Below, piece after piece: positions 1 to 7,955 of a DNA stretch of 64,000 nucleotides. The DNA is taken from contig JAJPIL010000014.1 of the NCBI GenBank assembly GCA_021324755.1, positions 372,001 to 436,000 of the forward strand, read 5' to 3'. Below the pieces are notes generated by a model. It searched no databases. It was given only the letters and a program-made list of their open reading frames with translations, and was not told where the DNA came from. The stretch comes from Pseudomonadota bacterium. Its GTDB lineage: Bacteria > Desulfobacterota > Binatia > Binatales > Binataceae. Position 1 is the stretch's first letter, and each line of letters begins with the position of its first letter. The position numbers were made by a program, and so were the translations under genes.

Positions 1-1
1 C

Positions 2-1102
2 CCCTACTGCGATTTCAACTCTTATGTAGTTCCGAGCGTCCCGGAAGCGGATTATACGCGCGCGCTTGAAAGCGAACTTGCTTTTCGCGCGCAGCAGTTA
101 CCTTGGGCCGGAAACCGTATCGAAACGATTTTTTTCGGTGGAGGCACGCCTTCGTTATTTGCGCCTGGCTCGATTCGACGCGTAATCGAAACCGCCGCAA
201 AACTTTTTGGCCTGCAGCAAAATGCGGAAATCACGATAGAAGCCAACCCTGGCACGGTCGATAAACGCAAGCTTTTGGGTTATCTGGAGGCTGGAGTCAA
301 TCGAATCAGCTTTGGTGCTCAGTCGTTTTCGCCAAGACTACTCAAATTTCTCGGACGAATTCACGGTCCCGACCAGACTTGTCAGGCGGTCGCGATTGCT
401 TTCGATGTAGGCTTTGAGCGAGTCAATCTTGACCTGATTTTCGCGATCCCAGGGCAGACTGTGGACGAACTGAGGCGGGATTTGGAGCAAGCGATTGCCC
501 TCAAGCCTGACCACATCTCTTGCTACAACCTGACGTTCGAGCCTGGCACGGCGTTTTATACTCTCCTGAAACGCGGTCGGATAAAAGCGCTTCCCGAAGA
601 TCGGCAGGCGCGGATGTATGAGATCGTTCGGACCTTTTTGCGCGAGCACGGTTATCCGATGTACGAGCTTTCTAATTACGCTGCGGCGGGCCACGAATGT
701 AGACACAACCTTACGTACTGGCGCAGGCGGCCGTTTTTAGGCATCGGTGCCGGCGCTCATAGCTTTGCCGACGATGAGCGTGGCGGTCGGCGATGGTGGA
801 ATGAACGGTCGCCCAGCGTTTATATCGAACGCGTGCGAACTTCGGGTGTAGGGGAAAGCGGAAGTGAGGAAATCGATATCCGTACGGCGCAGCGGGAATT
901 TGTTTTTTTGAATTTGAGACTGCGTGAGGGTTTTGCGCTTGCCGATTTCAGAGCTCGCTTCGGACAAGATTTCTACGACGTCTTCGGGTCGAGCGTAAAG
1001 CACATGTTCGACGGCGGGCTGCTAGTCGAGCAAGAGGGGCGCGTCAGGCTTAGCGAGGATGCGGTTGCGCTTGCTGACGCAGTGTCAGCAGAGTTTTTCT
1101 AG
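2..1102 (+). CDS. hemW: HemW-type radical SAM protein (heme chaperone, HemN-like), 5' end missing
   Basis: Radical SAM protein of the HemW family, once annotated as oxygen-independent coproporphyrinogen III oxidase and now viewed as a heme chaperone. The frame is open from base 2, so the true start and the first two cysteines of CxxxCxxC lie left of the window. The first visible residues are PYCDFNSY, carrying the last cluster cysteine. They are followed by FFGGGTPSLF (SAM-binding GGGTPS motif), then IEANPGT and the NRISFGAQSF segment, all typical of HemW. The C-terminal part (GAGAHSF, then a region ending in SAEFF) matches the HemN C-terminal domain. Its TAG stop shares the palindrome CTAG with the TAG of the convergent lysyl-tRNA synthetase gene, so the two genes overlap tail to tail by 3 to 4 bases. 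The heme biosynthesis operon lies about 39 kb away. Confidence 0.9.
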   Translation, partial: PYCDFNSYVVPSVPEADYTRALESELAFRAQQLPWAGNRIETIFFGGGTPSLFAPGSIRRVIETAAKLFGLQQNAEITIEANPGTVDKRKLLGYLEAGVNRISFGAQSFSPRLLKFLGRIHGPDQTCQAVAIAFDVGFERVNLDLIFAIPGQTVDELRRDLEQAIALKPDHISCYNLTFEPGTAFYTLLKRGRIKALPEDRQARMYEIVRTFLREHGYPMYELSNYAAAGHECRHNLTYWRRRPFLGIGAGAHSFADDERGGRRWWNERSPSVYIERVRTSGVGESGSEEIDIRTAQREFVFLNLRLREGFALADFRARFGQDFYDVFGSSVKHMFDGGLLVEQEGRVRLSEDAVALADAVSAEFF

Positions 1103-2724
1103 GACTGGATGCGCTGCCTCAGGATAGCTACCACGCGCGCCGGGGTTGCCAGACGGATAAACGCGCCGAGCCGAGGCCCGCGGTCTTGGCCCATTATCAT
1201 CCGGTATAACGGCTGAAAGACCCGACCTGGTTTGTCTGGGAACGTGGAACGTCCGATGTCGTAAATCGCCGTTTCGATTTCTTGCGCGCTTGCGTCGGGT
1301 TTGCTCTCCAAATACTCGATAAGCTTTTGGGCGATGTCACGATCCTGGGTAGTCGGCTGGTAAAGCTCCGGTGCGGCCTTGAGATAATCACGCCTGAAGT
1401 TGAGCGCGCAATCCAGCAGCGCCTGCGCCATTCGCCGGGTGTCGTCGTCGGAATCGATCTTGGGGTCGTACCGAGTAAGATATGCCCACATAAGCTCGCG
1501 GTCGGAAATCCCCAGTGCTAGCGCCAGATGCATTATGAGAGTAAAGCTCAGATCGGAGTTGAAACGCTTGGGGCTCTGTTCGTTCAGGACAAAGGCAAGA
1601 GGCGAATTTAGGCGCTTCTCGTCGGTGTCGGCGGCGGCGTAAGCGCGAAGCTCGTCCAGATAGTCGTCAACGTACTGTGGAATCGCTTCAACGAACAACC
1701 TTCGCGCTCTGCGAGGATTGAGAAAGAGAAAGTACTTGAGCACCTCGATAGGCGCATACCTTTGCCACTGCTCGACCGTAACTCCTCGTCCCACGGACTT
1801 CGAAACTTTGCGCCCCTGCTCATCGAGGAACATCTCGAAGGAGAAGCCCAACGGTGGACGCCCGCCCAGCAATCGCACGATCTGAGACGACAGTCGTGCA
1901 GACTCGATGAGATCCTTCCCATAAAGTTCGTAATCCACCCCAAACACGTACCATCGCAATGCCCAGTCGACCTTCCACTGAGCTTTTGCGCGGCCTCCAA
2001 GCACGCTTTGCTCGCCGCTAAAGCCGCATCCTTGAGCGCCAGCGACGCTGCGGTCGCAGCAAAAGCTGACAGAATCCCTCTCGGGATGGTGGGCTGTGAC
2101 TCGGGTCGAATTGACCTGCCCACAGTTCGGACAGATCGGCATGAACGGCGACCAATCCGAACGGTTCTCGTCCCGCAGGGTGGGCGCTATTATCGCGATT
2201 ATCTCGCGATGCTTTGCCAAAATCGTCCGCAAGGTCGAATCAAAACGGCCCTGGGCATACGTGTCGCTGGAAAGAATTAGTTCGTAGTCAACGTTGATCG
2301 GCTTGAGAAATTCTTTGAGCTGGGCGACCATGTGGCCTGAGAAGCTCTGACAGCATCCGAAGGGGTCCGGGATGCGGGAGACGGGACGGCCAAGATAGCG
2401 CGCAAGAGTATCGCGACCCGGTATGTTTTCCGGAACTTTGCGAAGCCCGTCCATGTCGTCGATGAAGACGATCAGGCGCGAACTAACTTCAGGAGCGATG
2501 AGTTTAAGCGCGTGGCGGACGAAGGACGGGCGCAGGACCTCCGCTAAGGTGCCGAGATGAGGCAGCCCCGAAGGCCCGAAACCGCTTTCGAATACTGCCT
2601 GGCCATGAGTGTTGAAGCCGCGCTGGAGCAATTGGCGCGCTTCTTCGTATGGCCAGAGCTTTAGGTTGATTGATGATACGTCGGCGTCTAATAATAGGGA
2701 ATTGGAGTTAGCCTTTGCCTGCAT
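1099..2724 (-). CDS. lysS: Class I lysyl-tRNA synthetase
   Basis: Charges tRNA-Lys with lysine in the cytoplasm. This is the class I (archaeal/spirochaete/alphaproteobacterial) form, unrelated to the class II LysRS of E. coli. Near residues 51-58 it has the HIGH-type motif PSGLPHLG, and near residue 310 the KMSKS-type motif KVSKS. Between them are two cysteine pairs (CPNCG and a CC...C cluster) that probably bind zinc. I chose the ATG at 2724, preceded by AGAGGA four bases upstream, giving 541 residues. The frame stays open further upstream to 2784 but that extension has no ribosome site. The start overlaps the end of the small zinc-finger gene by 17 bases, so the two are probably translationally coupled. 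The stop overlaps the stop of hemW. Confidence 0.93.
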   Translation of the reverse strand: MQAKANSNSLLLDADVSSINLKLWPYEEARQLLQRGFNTHGQAVFESGFGPSGLPHLGTLAEVLRPSFVRHALKLIAPEVSSRLIVFIDDMDGLRKVPENIPGRDTLARYLGRPVSRIPDPFGCCQSFSGHMVAQLKEFLKPINVDYELILSSDTYAQGRFDSTLRTILAKHREIIAIIAPTLRDENRSDWSPFMPICPNCGQVNSTRVTAHHPERDSVSFCCDRSVAGAQGCGFSGEQSVLGGRAKAQWKVDWALRWYVFGVDYELYGKDLIESARLSSQIVRLLGGRPPLGFSFEMFLDEQGRKVSKSVGRGVTVEQWQRYAPIEVLKYFLFLNPRRARRLFVEAIPQYVDDYLDELRAYAAADTDEKRLNSPLAFVLNEQSPKRFNSDLSFTLIMHLALALGISDRELMWAYLTRYDPKIDSDDDTRRMAQALLDCALNFRRDYLKAAPELYQPTTQDRDIAQKLIEYLESKPDASAQEIETAIYDIGRSTFPDKPGRVFQPLYRMIMGQDRGPRLGAFIRLATPARVVAILRQRIQS

Positions 2725-2932
2725 GACGTCCTCTAAGTACCCGCGCGACGGCTTCATGAACCCAAGGATCGATCTCAAGGTCACGCATTTTCTGGGATGA
2801 CAAGCGAAGCTTCACCCCGCAATTCGGGCAGATAAGAGCCTCTTCGCGACAGCCGCCGTTGTCTTCAACGGTAAGGCGCATAAACCACTCCTTGATCGGC
2901 CGAGCACAAATTTGACAGCGTGTTTGCTCCAT
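2708..2932 (-). CDS. Small CxxC zinc-finger protein, unknown function
   Basis: A protein of 74 residues from the second Met (76 from the first, at 2938). It carries two cysteine pairs: CQIC near the N terminus and CPNCG in the middle, with one further cysteine, spaced as in a small zinc ribbon. I do not recognise a named family. It lies directly upstream of, and overlaps by 17 bases, the class I lysS gene in the same direction, so the two are likely co-transcribed. The pairing may be only an operon accident, and a role in translation would be a guess. An alternative is a chance ORF, but the paired CxxC motifs and tight overlap argue for a real gene. Confidence 0.6.
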   Translation of the reverse strand: MEQTRCQICARPIKEWFMRLTVEDNGGCREEALICPNCGVKLRLSSQKMRDLEIDPWVHEAVARVLRGRHAGKG

Positions 2933-2938
2933 CGCCAA

Positions 2939-3276
2939 CAGTCGTAAAACCGCAGGTCAGCGCTCTCGCTACGAGCCGTTGATTAGGATGATACCTTTAG
3001 CGTTGAAAGCGCGCGAGGCGCTATGATATGGATTTAGCTCAGACGCTTAGCCGAAAACGTGCTAATAACCGTCGAGCTGGCACATACAGATTGGTGCCGG
3101 TGCCGGTTCCAACATATGAGCTCACGGATTTATCAGCGGGCTTGAAGGAGATTTTGCAGCGATATTAGCTGTAAACAAAAGTGGTGCATGACCTGTTTTG
3201 GCGTAGAGAACTTCTTTAGCTGGCGTTAGCCACTTTTTGGCGTTGACGGCCCCGCCAAAGCTTCGGGCCGCTTTTT
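2939..3276. other. Intergenic region between divergent lysS operon and DHH gene
   Basis: 338 bases that must hold the promoters of the divergent small zinc-finger/lysS unit and the DHH phosphoesterase gene. I see no confident tRNA or small RNA. A terminator-like hairpin occupies its right end and is listed separately. A short run resembling a tRNA D-arm (around 3029) is not followed by matching arms. Confidence 0.5.
3247..3276 (+). terminator. Terminator-like hairpin immediately before the DHH gene
   Basis: CGGCCC (3247-3252) and GGGCCG (3265-3270) form a perfect 6-bp GC stem with a 12-base loop, followed by C and five T (3272-3276). The next base is the A of the ATG at 3277. It has the shape of an intrinsic terminator on the plus strand, yet no plus-strand gene lies between it and the divergent promoter region. 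It may end a small RNA or act as an attenuator. Confidence 0.55.
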
Positions 3277-4320
3277 ATGGATCAAGCCCTGACAACACAA
3301 AAGCTTAAGGACTTGCATGCTCTGGTTCAACCGGAGCACAAAGTAGCGATCGTTCTTCAGGATGATCCCGACCCAGACGGACTTGCGAGTGCGATTGCGC
3401 TTCGGACTATTCTGGGCCGCAACCGCCTAACCACGCCGATTTTCTCCTTCAAAGGGGTCACCCGTCCGGAGAACCGCAACATGGTCCGCTTGCTGGACAT
3501 TGACGTCGCTCAGGCCACGACCGAAGAGCTTCGGGCTTTCGACAAGATAGCTACTGTCGACGTTCAGCCACCATACTTTGGCGCAAGACTCCCCAGGGCC
3601 GATGTCGTAATCGACCACCATCCGGGTTACCCTTCTGGTTTGGCTCCGTTCGAAGATGTCCGCGTCCGTTATGGGGCGACCTCTACGATAATGACCGAAT
3701 ATCTAATCACCGCGCATGAGCGGATCAGCGAGAGACTTGCCACAGCGCTTATATACGGTATTAAGTCAGATACTCTCGCCCTTTCGCGCCGCGCAACCGA
3801 AGAGGATTTCGAGGCCTTTGGGGTATTAGCACGCCTTGCGAACTACAGCCTTTTGCGCCGTATCGAGCGGCCCGAGCTTCCGCTGAGCTTTGTGCCTACT
3901 ATGGCGCGGGCGATTCGACGAATCGAAGTCGAACGTGGTTTTTTACTGATGTACCTTGGACCGGTAGAACGCGACGACGTAATTGTCCAAATGGCGGACT
4001 TGTGTCTGTGCTTTGAAGGTGTGGAATGGGTGGCGGTTGTTGGCAAGCTTGGTCCGAACCTAGTGATAGCGGTTAGAAATCATGGCACCGGTCGGAGCGC
4101 GGGAGAGGTTGTGCGGCGGCTTTTCGCTTCGATGGGGAGCGCGGGCGGGCACCGCAACATGGCAAAGGCGGTCATTCCGCTCAAAGAATGGCGCGCGCGA
4201 ATGGGCTCTCTCAAAGCAGCCGACATCGAGCGTCGCGTGCGCGAACTATTTTTGGCTGAGCTCGTAGGGAGCGCGCAAGAAGCAACTAACGCGGCTCCGT
4301 CCGATAAGGTTGCCTCTTAG
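3277..4320 (+). CDS. DHH/DHHA1 family phosphoesterase (NrnA-like nanoRNase/pAp phosphatase)
   Basis: Predicted Mn-dependent phosphoesterase of 347 residues. DHH-family members with this layout degrade nanoRNA, pAp or cyclic dinucleotide products. The N-terminal metal site is DDPDPDG at residues 29-35, the DHH signature (DHHPG) is at 113-115, another metal ligand sits in GIKSDT at about 161-166, and the C-terminal DHHA1 substrate motif GGH is at 290-292. The order and spacing fit bacterial NrnA-like proteins, which are usually 310-350 residues. The start is weakly supported: the ATG follows a terminator-like hairpin and T-run with no Shine-Dalgarno sequence between, so initiation at a downstream TTG or CTG, or leaderless translation, is possible. 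The exact substrate cannot be told from sequence. Confidence 0.85.
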   Translation: MDQALTTQKLKDLHALVQPEHKVAIVLQDDPDPDGLASAIALRTILGRNRLTTPIFSFKGVTRPENRNMVRLLDIDVAQATTEELRAFDKIATVDVQPPYFGARLPRADVVIDHHPGYPSGLAPFEDVRVRYGATSTIMTEYLITAHERISERLATALIYGIKSDTLALSRRATEEDFEAFGVLARLANYSLLRRIERPELPLSFVPTMARAIRRIEVERGFLLMYLGPVERDDVIVQMADLCLCFEGVEWVAVVGKLGPNLVIAVRNHGTGRSAGEVVRRLFASMGSAGGHRNMAKAVIPLKEWRARMGSLKAADIERRVRELFLAELVGSAQEATNAAPSDKVAS

Positions 4321-4381
4321 CTTATTTAATCCCACCGCATTGTCCGGCGTTGCTAGCCCCCTTTAGGCCGCATTTTGGACG

Positions 4382-5581
4382 CTACACAGCATAGGCGGTT
4401 CCCTTGCCGTGTGGAGTCCACGCTCCGCTGCTGGCCGGCTTTTCGGAAGTCAACATCGAAGGCGAAATCGTCGAGCTCGCCTGACGTTCCGTAATCACCC
4501 GCCAGTAAACTTTCTCGTAATTGGTGGCCATAATCTCGACGGTGAAGCGCGACTCGAACTCTTCGCGGCATCGCAAACGCGAAATCTGGTCGATGCGCTT
4601 TACGGCATCCACAAGCTCTTCCACTTCGTTTGCGATAAAGCCGGTCACCCCATGACGCAAGATTTCTGGTACTGAGCCGCAAGGGCGAGCGATCACGGGC
4701 GTGCCACAGGCCAGTGCTTCAATCATCACAAGACCAAACGGCTCGGGCCAATCGATAGGAAACAGCAGGGCTAGCGCTTGCCCAAGAAAGTCGTTTTTTT
4801 CTTTTTCGTTGATTTCGCCAATAAACTCTACGTCAGGGCTAGCCAGAAGCGGTTTGATCTTGGCTTCAAAATATTCTCGGTCGGCTTCGTCAACCTTGGC
4901 CGCGATCTTAAGCGGAATACCTGCGCGCCGAGCGATCTCGATCGCAAGGTCGGGTCGTTTTTCGGGGGAAATTCGCCCCAAAAACGCAAGATACTTGCCC
5001 GGACCAGGGTTAAACCGAAGCAAGTTTCTAGGAAGCCCATGGTAGACGGTACCAACCCAGTTGAGCTGCGGCAAAGGACGACGCTGATAGTTCGAGATCG
5101 AGACCACGGGTATATCGGCAAAGTTTTGCCATACGGGATGAGTCTCCGACTGGTCGAGACGCCCGTGGAGCGTCGCTACGGTCGGCGTCGAAACTAATCT
5201 CGCGAGCGGAAAATTCCAGTAGTCGATGTGCGAATGAATTATGTCGAACTCAGAAGCATCCTTATACGCTTCAGCGACCATCATCAGGTGATAGTCGTGG
5301 CCATAACGGCTAAGCCCAGCCAATCGTAAGCTTACCGGCCAAATCGGTCGCAGAGGCACGCTTGCGGTCGAATCGCCCGACGCAAACAGGGTGACTTCGT
5401 GACCCCGGCGCGCCAACTCCTCCACCAAATAGGCCACCACCCGTTCGGTTCCGCCATAAAGTTTCGGCGGCACGCTTTCGTGAAGCGGCGCTAACTGCGC
5501 AATTCTCAGGCGACCAATCTCTGGTCGTGCCGCACCGTTGTTATTCACGACCGTGTTACTTATCGCACAGACTTTTCCCAT
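4382..5581 (-). CDS. Family 4 glycosyltransferase (GT-B fold)
   Basis: Cytoplasmic glycosyltransferase of the GT1/GT4 type, about 399 residues from the ATG at 5581. The frame stays open to a TTG at 5635. The N-terminal acceptor domain begins with RIAQLAPLHESVPP and a GGTERVV motif, typical of retaining GT4 enzymes that use nucleotide sugars. The C-terminal donor domain has FLGRISPEKRPDLAIE and the E-x7-E motif in EPFGLVMIEALACGTP. Proteins of this subgroup often make capsule, glycolipid or storage sugars; the acceptor is unknown here. It stands alone, convergent with the DHH gene and with no other sugar genes nearby. No good ribosome-binding site precedes either start. Confidence 0.85.
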   Translation of the reverse strand: MGKVCAISNTVVNNNGAARPEIGRLRIAQLAPLHESVPPKLYGGTERVVAYLVEELARRGHEVTLFASGDSTASVPLRPIWPVSLRLAGLSRYGHDYHLMMVAEAYKDASEFDIIHSHIDYWNFPLARLVSTPTVATLHGRLDQSETHPVWQNFADIPVVSISNYQRRPLPQLNWVGTVYHGLPRNLLRFNPGPGKYLAFLGRISPEKRPDLAIEIARRAGIPLKIAAKVDEADREYFEAKIKPLLASPDVEFIGEINEKEKNDFLGQALALLFPIDWPEPFGLVMIEALACGTPVIARPCGSVPEILRHGVTGFIANEVEELVDAVKRIDQISRLRCREEFESRFTVEIMATNYEKVYWRVITERQASSTISPSMLTSEKPASSGAWTPHGKGTAYAV

Positions 5582-6163
5582 GGTTGTAAACTCGTATTGA
5601 AGAGTCGTCTTACGAAGTGGGCTCTCGTCCGCCAAAGAACGATTTGGAGCTCGACAGCCGACTAGCGGACTGGTCCGAAGAGTTCGTCACGTTAGAGCCC
5701 GCTTGAAAAATAATCATCAGTAATTGCCTTCCAAAGGGGTCTCCGTAGGTTTCAACGCTATATTCATATTCTTCGCTTGTTTCGCACTGCCTTATGAGCA
5801 ATATCTGAAGCCCGGTCTAGAACAACAGCTCTGCAAAATATATTACGCAAGGTGCATGCCATGCTTCGCACTCCTCATGCCCCATTGATGTTGCTTGATT
5901 TATTCAGCCCGGTCTCCATGTCTGAAGATGCGTTTATGGCGCAAACGGTTAAACCATCATCCGAAAACGTAATTTCGAAGGCTTTGGATTCGCCTTCAGC
6001 TAACCTAATGGTCGGCGGTTGCAGACAGCGACGAGGGCTCGAGTTGCCGCGTTATGGCGTCGAGCGAGATGTTTGCTCGCACCCGTGACGTCCTATCGGC
6101 TATTTTGTGGTTCCGTGCCACGAGTTTTAATTTAACAATGCCCTAGGTTTTCTTGACGAACAT
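5582..6163. other. A+T-richer intergenic region
   Basis: About 580 bases between the glycosyltransferase start and HPr. It should contain the promoters of both. Short open frames on both strands here lack ribosome-binding sites and recognisable domains. I see no riboswitch or RNA gene. Confidence 0.4.
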
Positions 6164-6439
6164 ATGAGCGTAGTTGCAGAGGGCTCGGTAGAGGTAAAAA
6201 ATCGCCTCGGCCTTCATCTTCGTGCTGCCTCTGCGGTGGCGGAGGTAGCACGCAAATTCGATGCCAACGTGACGTTGGTCAAGGGGCGTCAACGTGTCAA
6301 CGCGCGAAGCGTCACAAGTATCCTCATGTTGGGCGCATCGAAGGGGACCAAACTCAAGCTTCGTGCCGAGGGACCTCAAGCGCGCGAAGCATTAGCCGCT
6401 TTGCGCGAGCTCTTCGAAAATCGCTTTGGCGAAGAGTAG
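6164..6439 (+). CDS. HPr-like phosphocarrier protein
   Basis: Protein of 91 residues, the size of HPr. The active-site region NRLGLHLRAAS places the phosphorylatable histidine at residue 18, equivalent to His15 of HPr. The regulatory serine region NARSVTSILML is also kept, with a serine near residue 49 matching Ser46, so both sites of classic HPr are present. HPr normally passes phosphate from PEP via enzyme I. No enzyme I, HPr kinase or PTS permease is visible nearby, so a regulatory PTS role is possible; in proteobacteria HPr genes are often with rapZ or EIIA-Man genes. The ATG at 6164 has no strong ribosome site. Confidence 0.88.
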   Translation: MSVVAEGSVEVKNRLGLHLRAASAVAEVARKFDANVTLVKGRQRVNARSVTSILMLGASKGTKLKLRAEGPQAREALAALRELFENRFGEE

Positions 6440-6548
6440 AGAAGCCGCTTCGCTAGGGCGCGAATCGCTGTGGCGTGAAGATACTGCCGGCCGGTTTGGA
6501 TGATTGACGAGTCTTGACGTTGGGGCTTATTGTATTGAGCCTAGAGCA

Positions 6549-6595
6549 AAGGTTCGTTTTTAGGTGCAAACTGCTCGAGCATGCAGTGACGAACC
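6549..6595 (+). promoter_or_regulatory. Nested inverted repeat upstream of metK
   Basis: GGTTCGT and ACGAACC form an outer 7-bp stem. Inside it ACTGC and GCAGT form a second stem around TCGAGCAT. It sits about 140 bases before metK on the plus strand. It matches no SAM or SAH riboswitch consensus that I know, but nested stems are what a structured leader would show. Confidence 0.35.
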
Positions 6596-6672
6596 GAGAC
6601 TTGGTTTTTGCTCGTGTTCTTTTTGGTAAATGAGCTTTGGTGGCACACAGCGCGACGAAAAAAGCCGAGTTA

Positions 6673-6712
6673 AGGCCCGACGGTTGGCTAAGTCTACTGG
6701 CTGCCGTGGCCT
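6673..6712 (+). promoter_or_regulatory. Leader hairpin just before the metK ribosome site
   Basis: AGGCC (6673-6677) pairs with GGCCT (6708-6712), and after a 2-base bulge ACGG (6680-6683) pairs with CCGT (6704-6707), leaving a 20-base loop. The hairpin ends about 10 bases before CTAGGAG, the likely metK ribosome site, so folding could affect initiation. Confidence 0.4.
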
Positions 6713-6736
6713 CCCACATGCTAGGAGCTAAGGCGC

Positions 6737-7915
6737 ATGGCGCTTAAGGATTTCGTTTTTACGTCTGAAGCGGTTTCCGAGGGTCATCCTGACAAGATTT
6801 GCGATCAGATTTCCGACGCCGTACTGGACGCGCATCTGGAGGAAGACCCCGACGCGCGGGTGGCGATGGAGAGCCTGATTAAGAGTAATCTGGTCGTTCT
6901 GGCTGGTGAGATCACGAGTAGTGCAAAACCCGATTATGTCGAAATAGCTCGCCGCACGGTGCGTGAGATCGGATACGATAGCGAGTGCGGCTTCGATTGG
7001 GACAGCGCGACGGTTGTTACCGCGATAACCCGTCAATCGCAAGACATCTCGCAGGGCGTTACCGAGGGCCTCGGGTTATACAAAGAGCAGGGCGCCGGCG
7101 ACCAAGGGATGATGTTCGGCTTTGCTTGCACCGAGACGCCTGAGTACATGCCGATGCCTATTTATCTGGCCAATAAGCTGGTCGAGCGGTTGGCGGAGCT
7201 ACGGAAGAATAGAAAGCTCGAGTTTTTGCGGCCCGATGCCAAAAGCCAGGTAACGGTGCGGTACGCTGACGGCCGGCCGGTGCAGGTAACGAGCGTTGTG
7301 GTCTCAACCCAGCATTCGCCGGACATAACCTACGAAGCGCTGCGCGAGGCGGTGATCGAAGAAGCGATCAAAAAGGTGATTCCAGCCCACTATCTAGATG
7401 AATCCACCAAGTATTTTGTCAATCCGACTGGCCGCTTCGTCATCGGAGGGCCTCAAGGCGATTGCGGGCTTACCGGGCGCAAGGTTATAGCGGATACCTA
7501 CGGTGGGTATGGGCGGCACGGCGGCGGCGCATTTTCCGGCAAAGACCCGTCAAAGGTGGACCGTTCGGCCTGTTATATGGCGCGCTATGTGGCTAAGAAC
7601 GTGGTCGCTGCGGGTCTTGCTGACAAGTGCGAAATTCAGGTTGCTTATGCGATCGGCGTCGCCGAGCCAGTTTCGCTTTTAGTTGATACTTTTGGAACAG
7701 GCAAGGTGCCGGAAAACCGGCTTTCTGCCGTGTTGCGCGAGTTGTTCGACTTTCGTCCCGCCTCGATTATCAAGACACTCGACCTCAAGCGCCCAATCTA
7801 TAAGCCAACTGCAGCTTACGGCCATTTCGGGCGTCCACCTGTCAATGGACTGTTTACCTGGGAAAGGCTCGACCGAGTCGATGAGTTGCGGGCGGCCTTT
7901 AACCTTCGTAGCTAA
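6737..7915 (+). CDS. metK: S-adenosylmethionine synthetase
   Basis: Makes SAM from methionine and ATP in the cytoplasm. 392 residues, the normal bacterial length. Residues 16-27 contain [20 protein letters not shown] lies at 119-126 and [16 protein letters not shown] near 262-277, the three signature segments of MetK that bind ATP, Mg and K. The start ATG has GGAG about 8 bases upstream. It is followed 40 bases later by ahcY in the same direction, so one transcript could make SAM and remove SAH. Two inverted repeats in the leader suggest regulation (listed separately). No defects seen. Confidence 0.97.
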   Translation: MALKDFVFTSEAVSEGHPDKICDQISDAVLDAHLEEDPDARVAMESLIKSNLVVLAGEITSSAKPDYVEIARRTVREIGYDSECGFDWDSATVVTAITRQSQDISQGVTEGLGLYKEQGAGDQGMMFGFACTETPEYMPMPIYLANKLVERLAELRKNRKLEFLRPDAKSQVTVRYADGRPVQVTSVVVSTQHSPDITYEALREAVIEEAIKKVIPAHYLDESTKYFVNPTGRFVIGGPQGDCGLTGRKVIADTYGGYGRHGGGAFSGKDPSKVDRSACYMARYVAKNVVAAGLADKCEIQVAYAIGVAEPVSLLVDTFGTGKVPENRLSAVLRELFDFRPASIIKTLDLKRPIYKPTAAYGHFGRPPVNGLFTWERLDRVDELRAAFNLRS

Positions 7916-7955
7916 GGCGCCTGAAGTAGGCCGATAAACTCCGGAGTCGAGAAAA

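Noticed and set aside
3070-3090. Sigma-54-like TGGCAC element
   Set aside because: The -12 TTGC element is missing at the required distance.
3029-3110. tRNA-like D-arm (GATTTAGCTCAGA) and T-loop-like GGTTCCAAC
   Set aside because: The arms do not pair, the spacing is too long, and no acceptor stem or CCA is found.
5852-6088. 78-residue plus-strand frame
   Set aside because: No ribosome site, no domain and poor amino-acid composition in a probable promoter region.
7916-7955. SAH riboswitch before ahcY
   Set aside because: The 40-base gap is too short for it and does not contain its conserved core.
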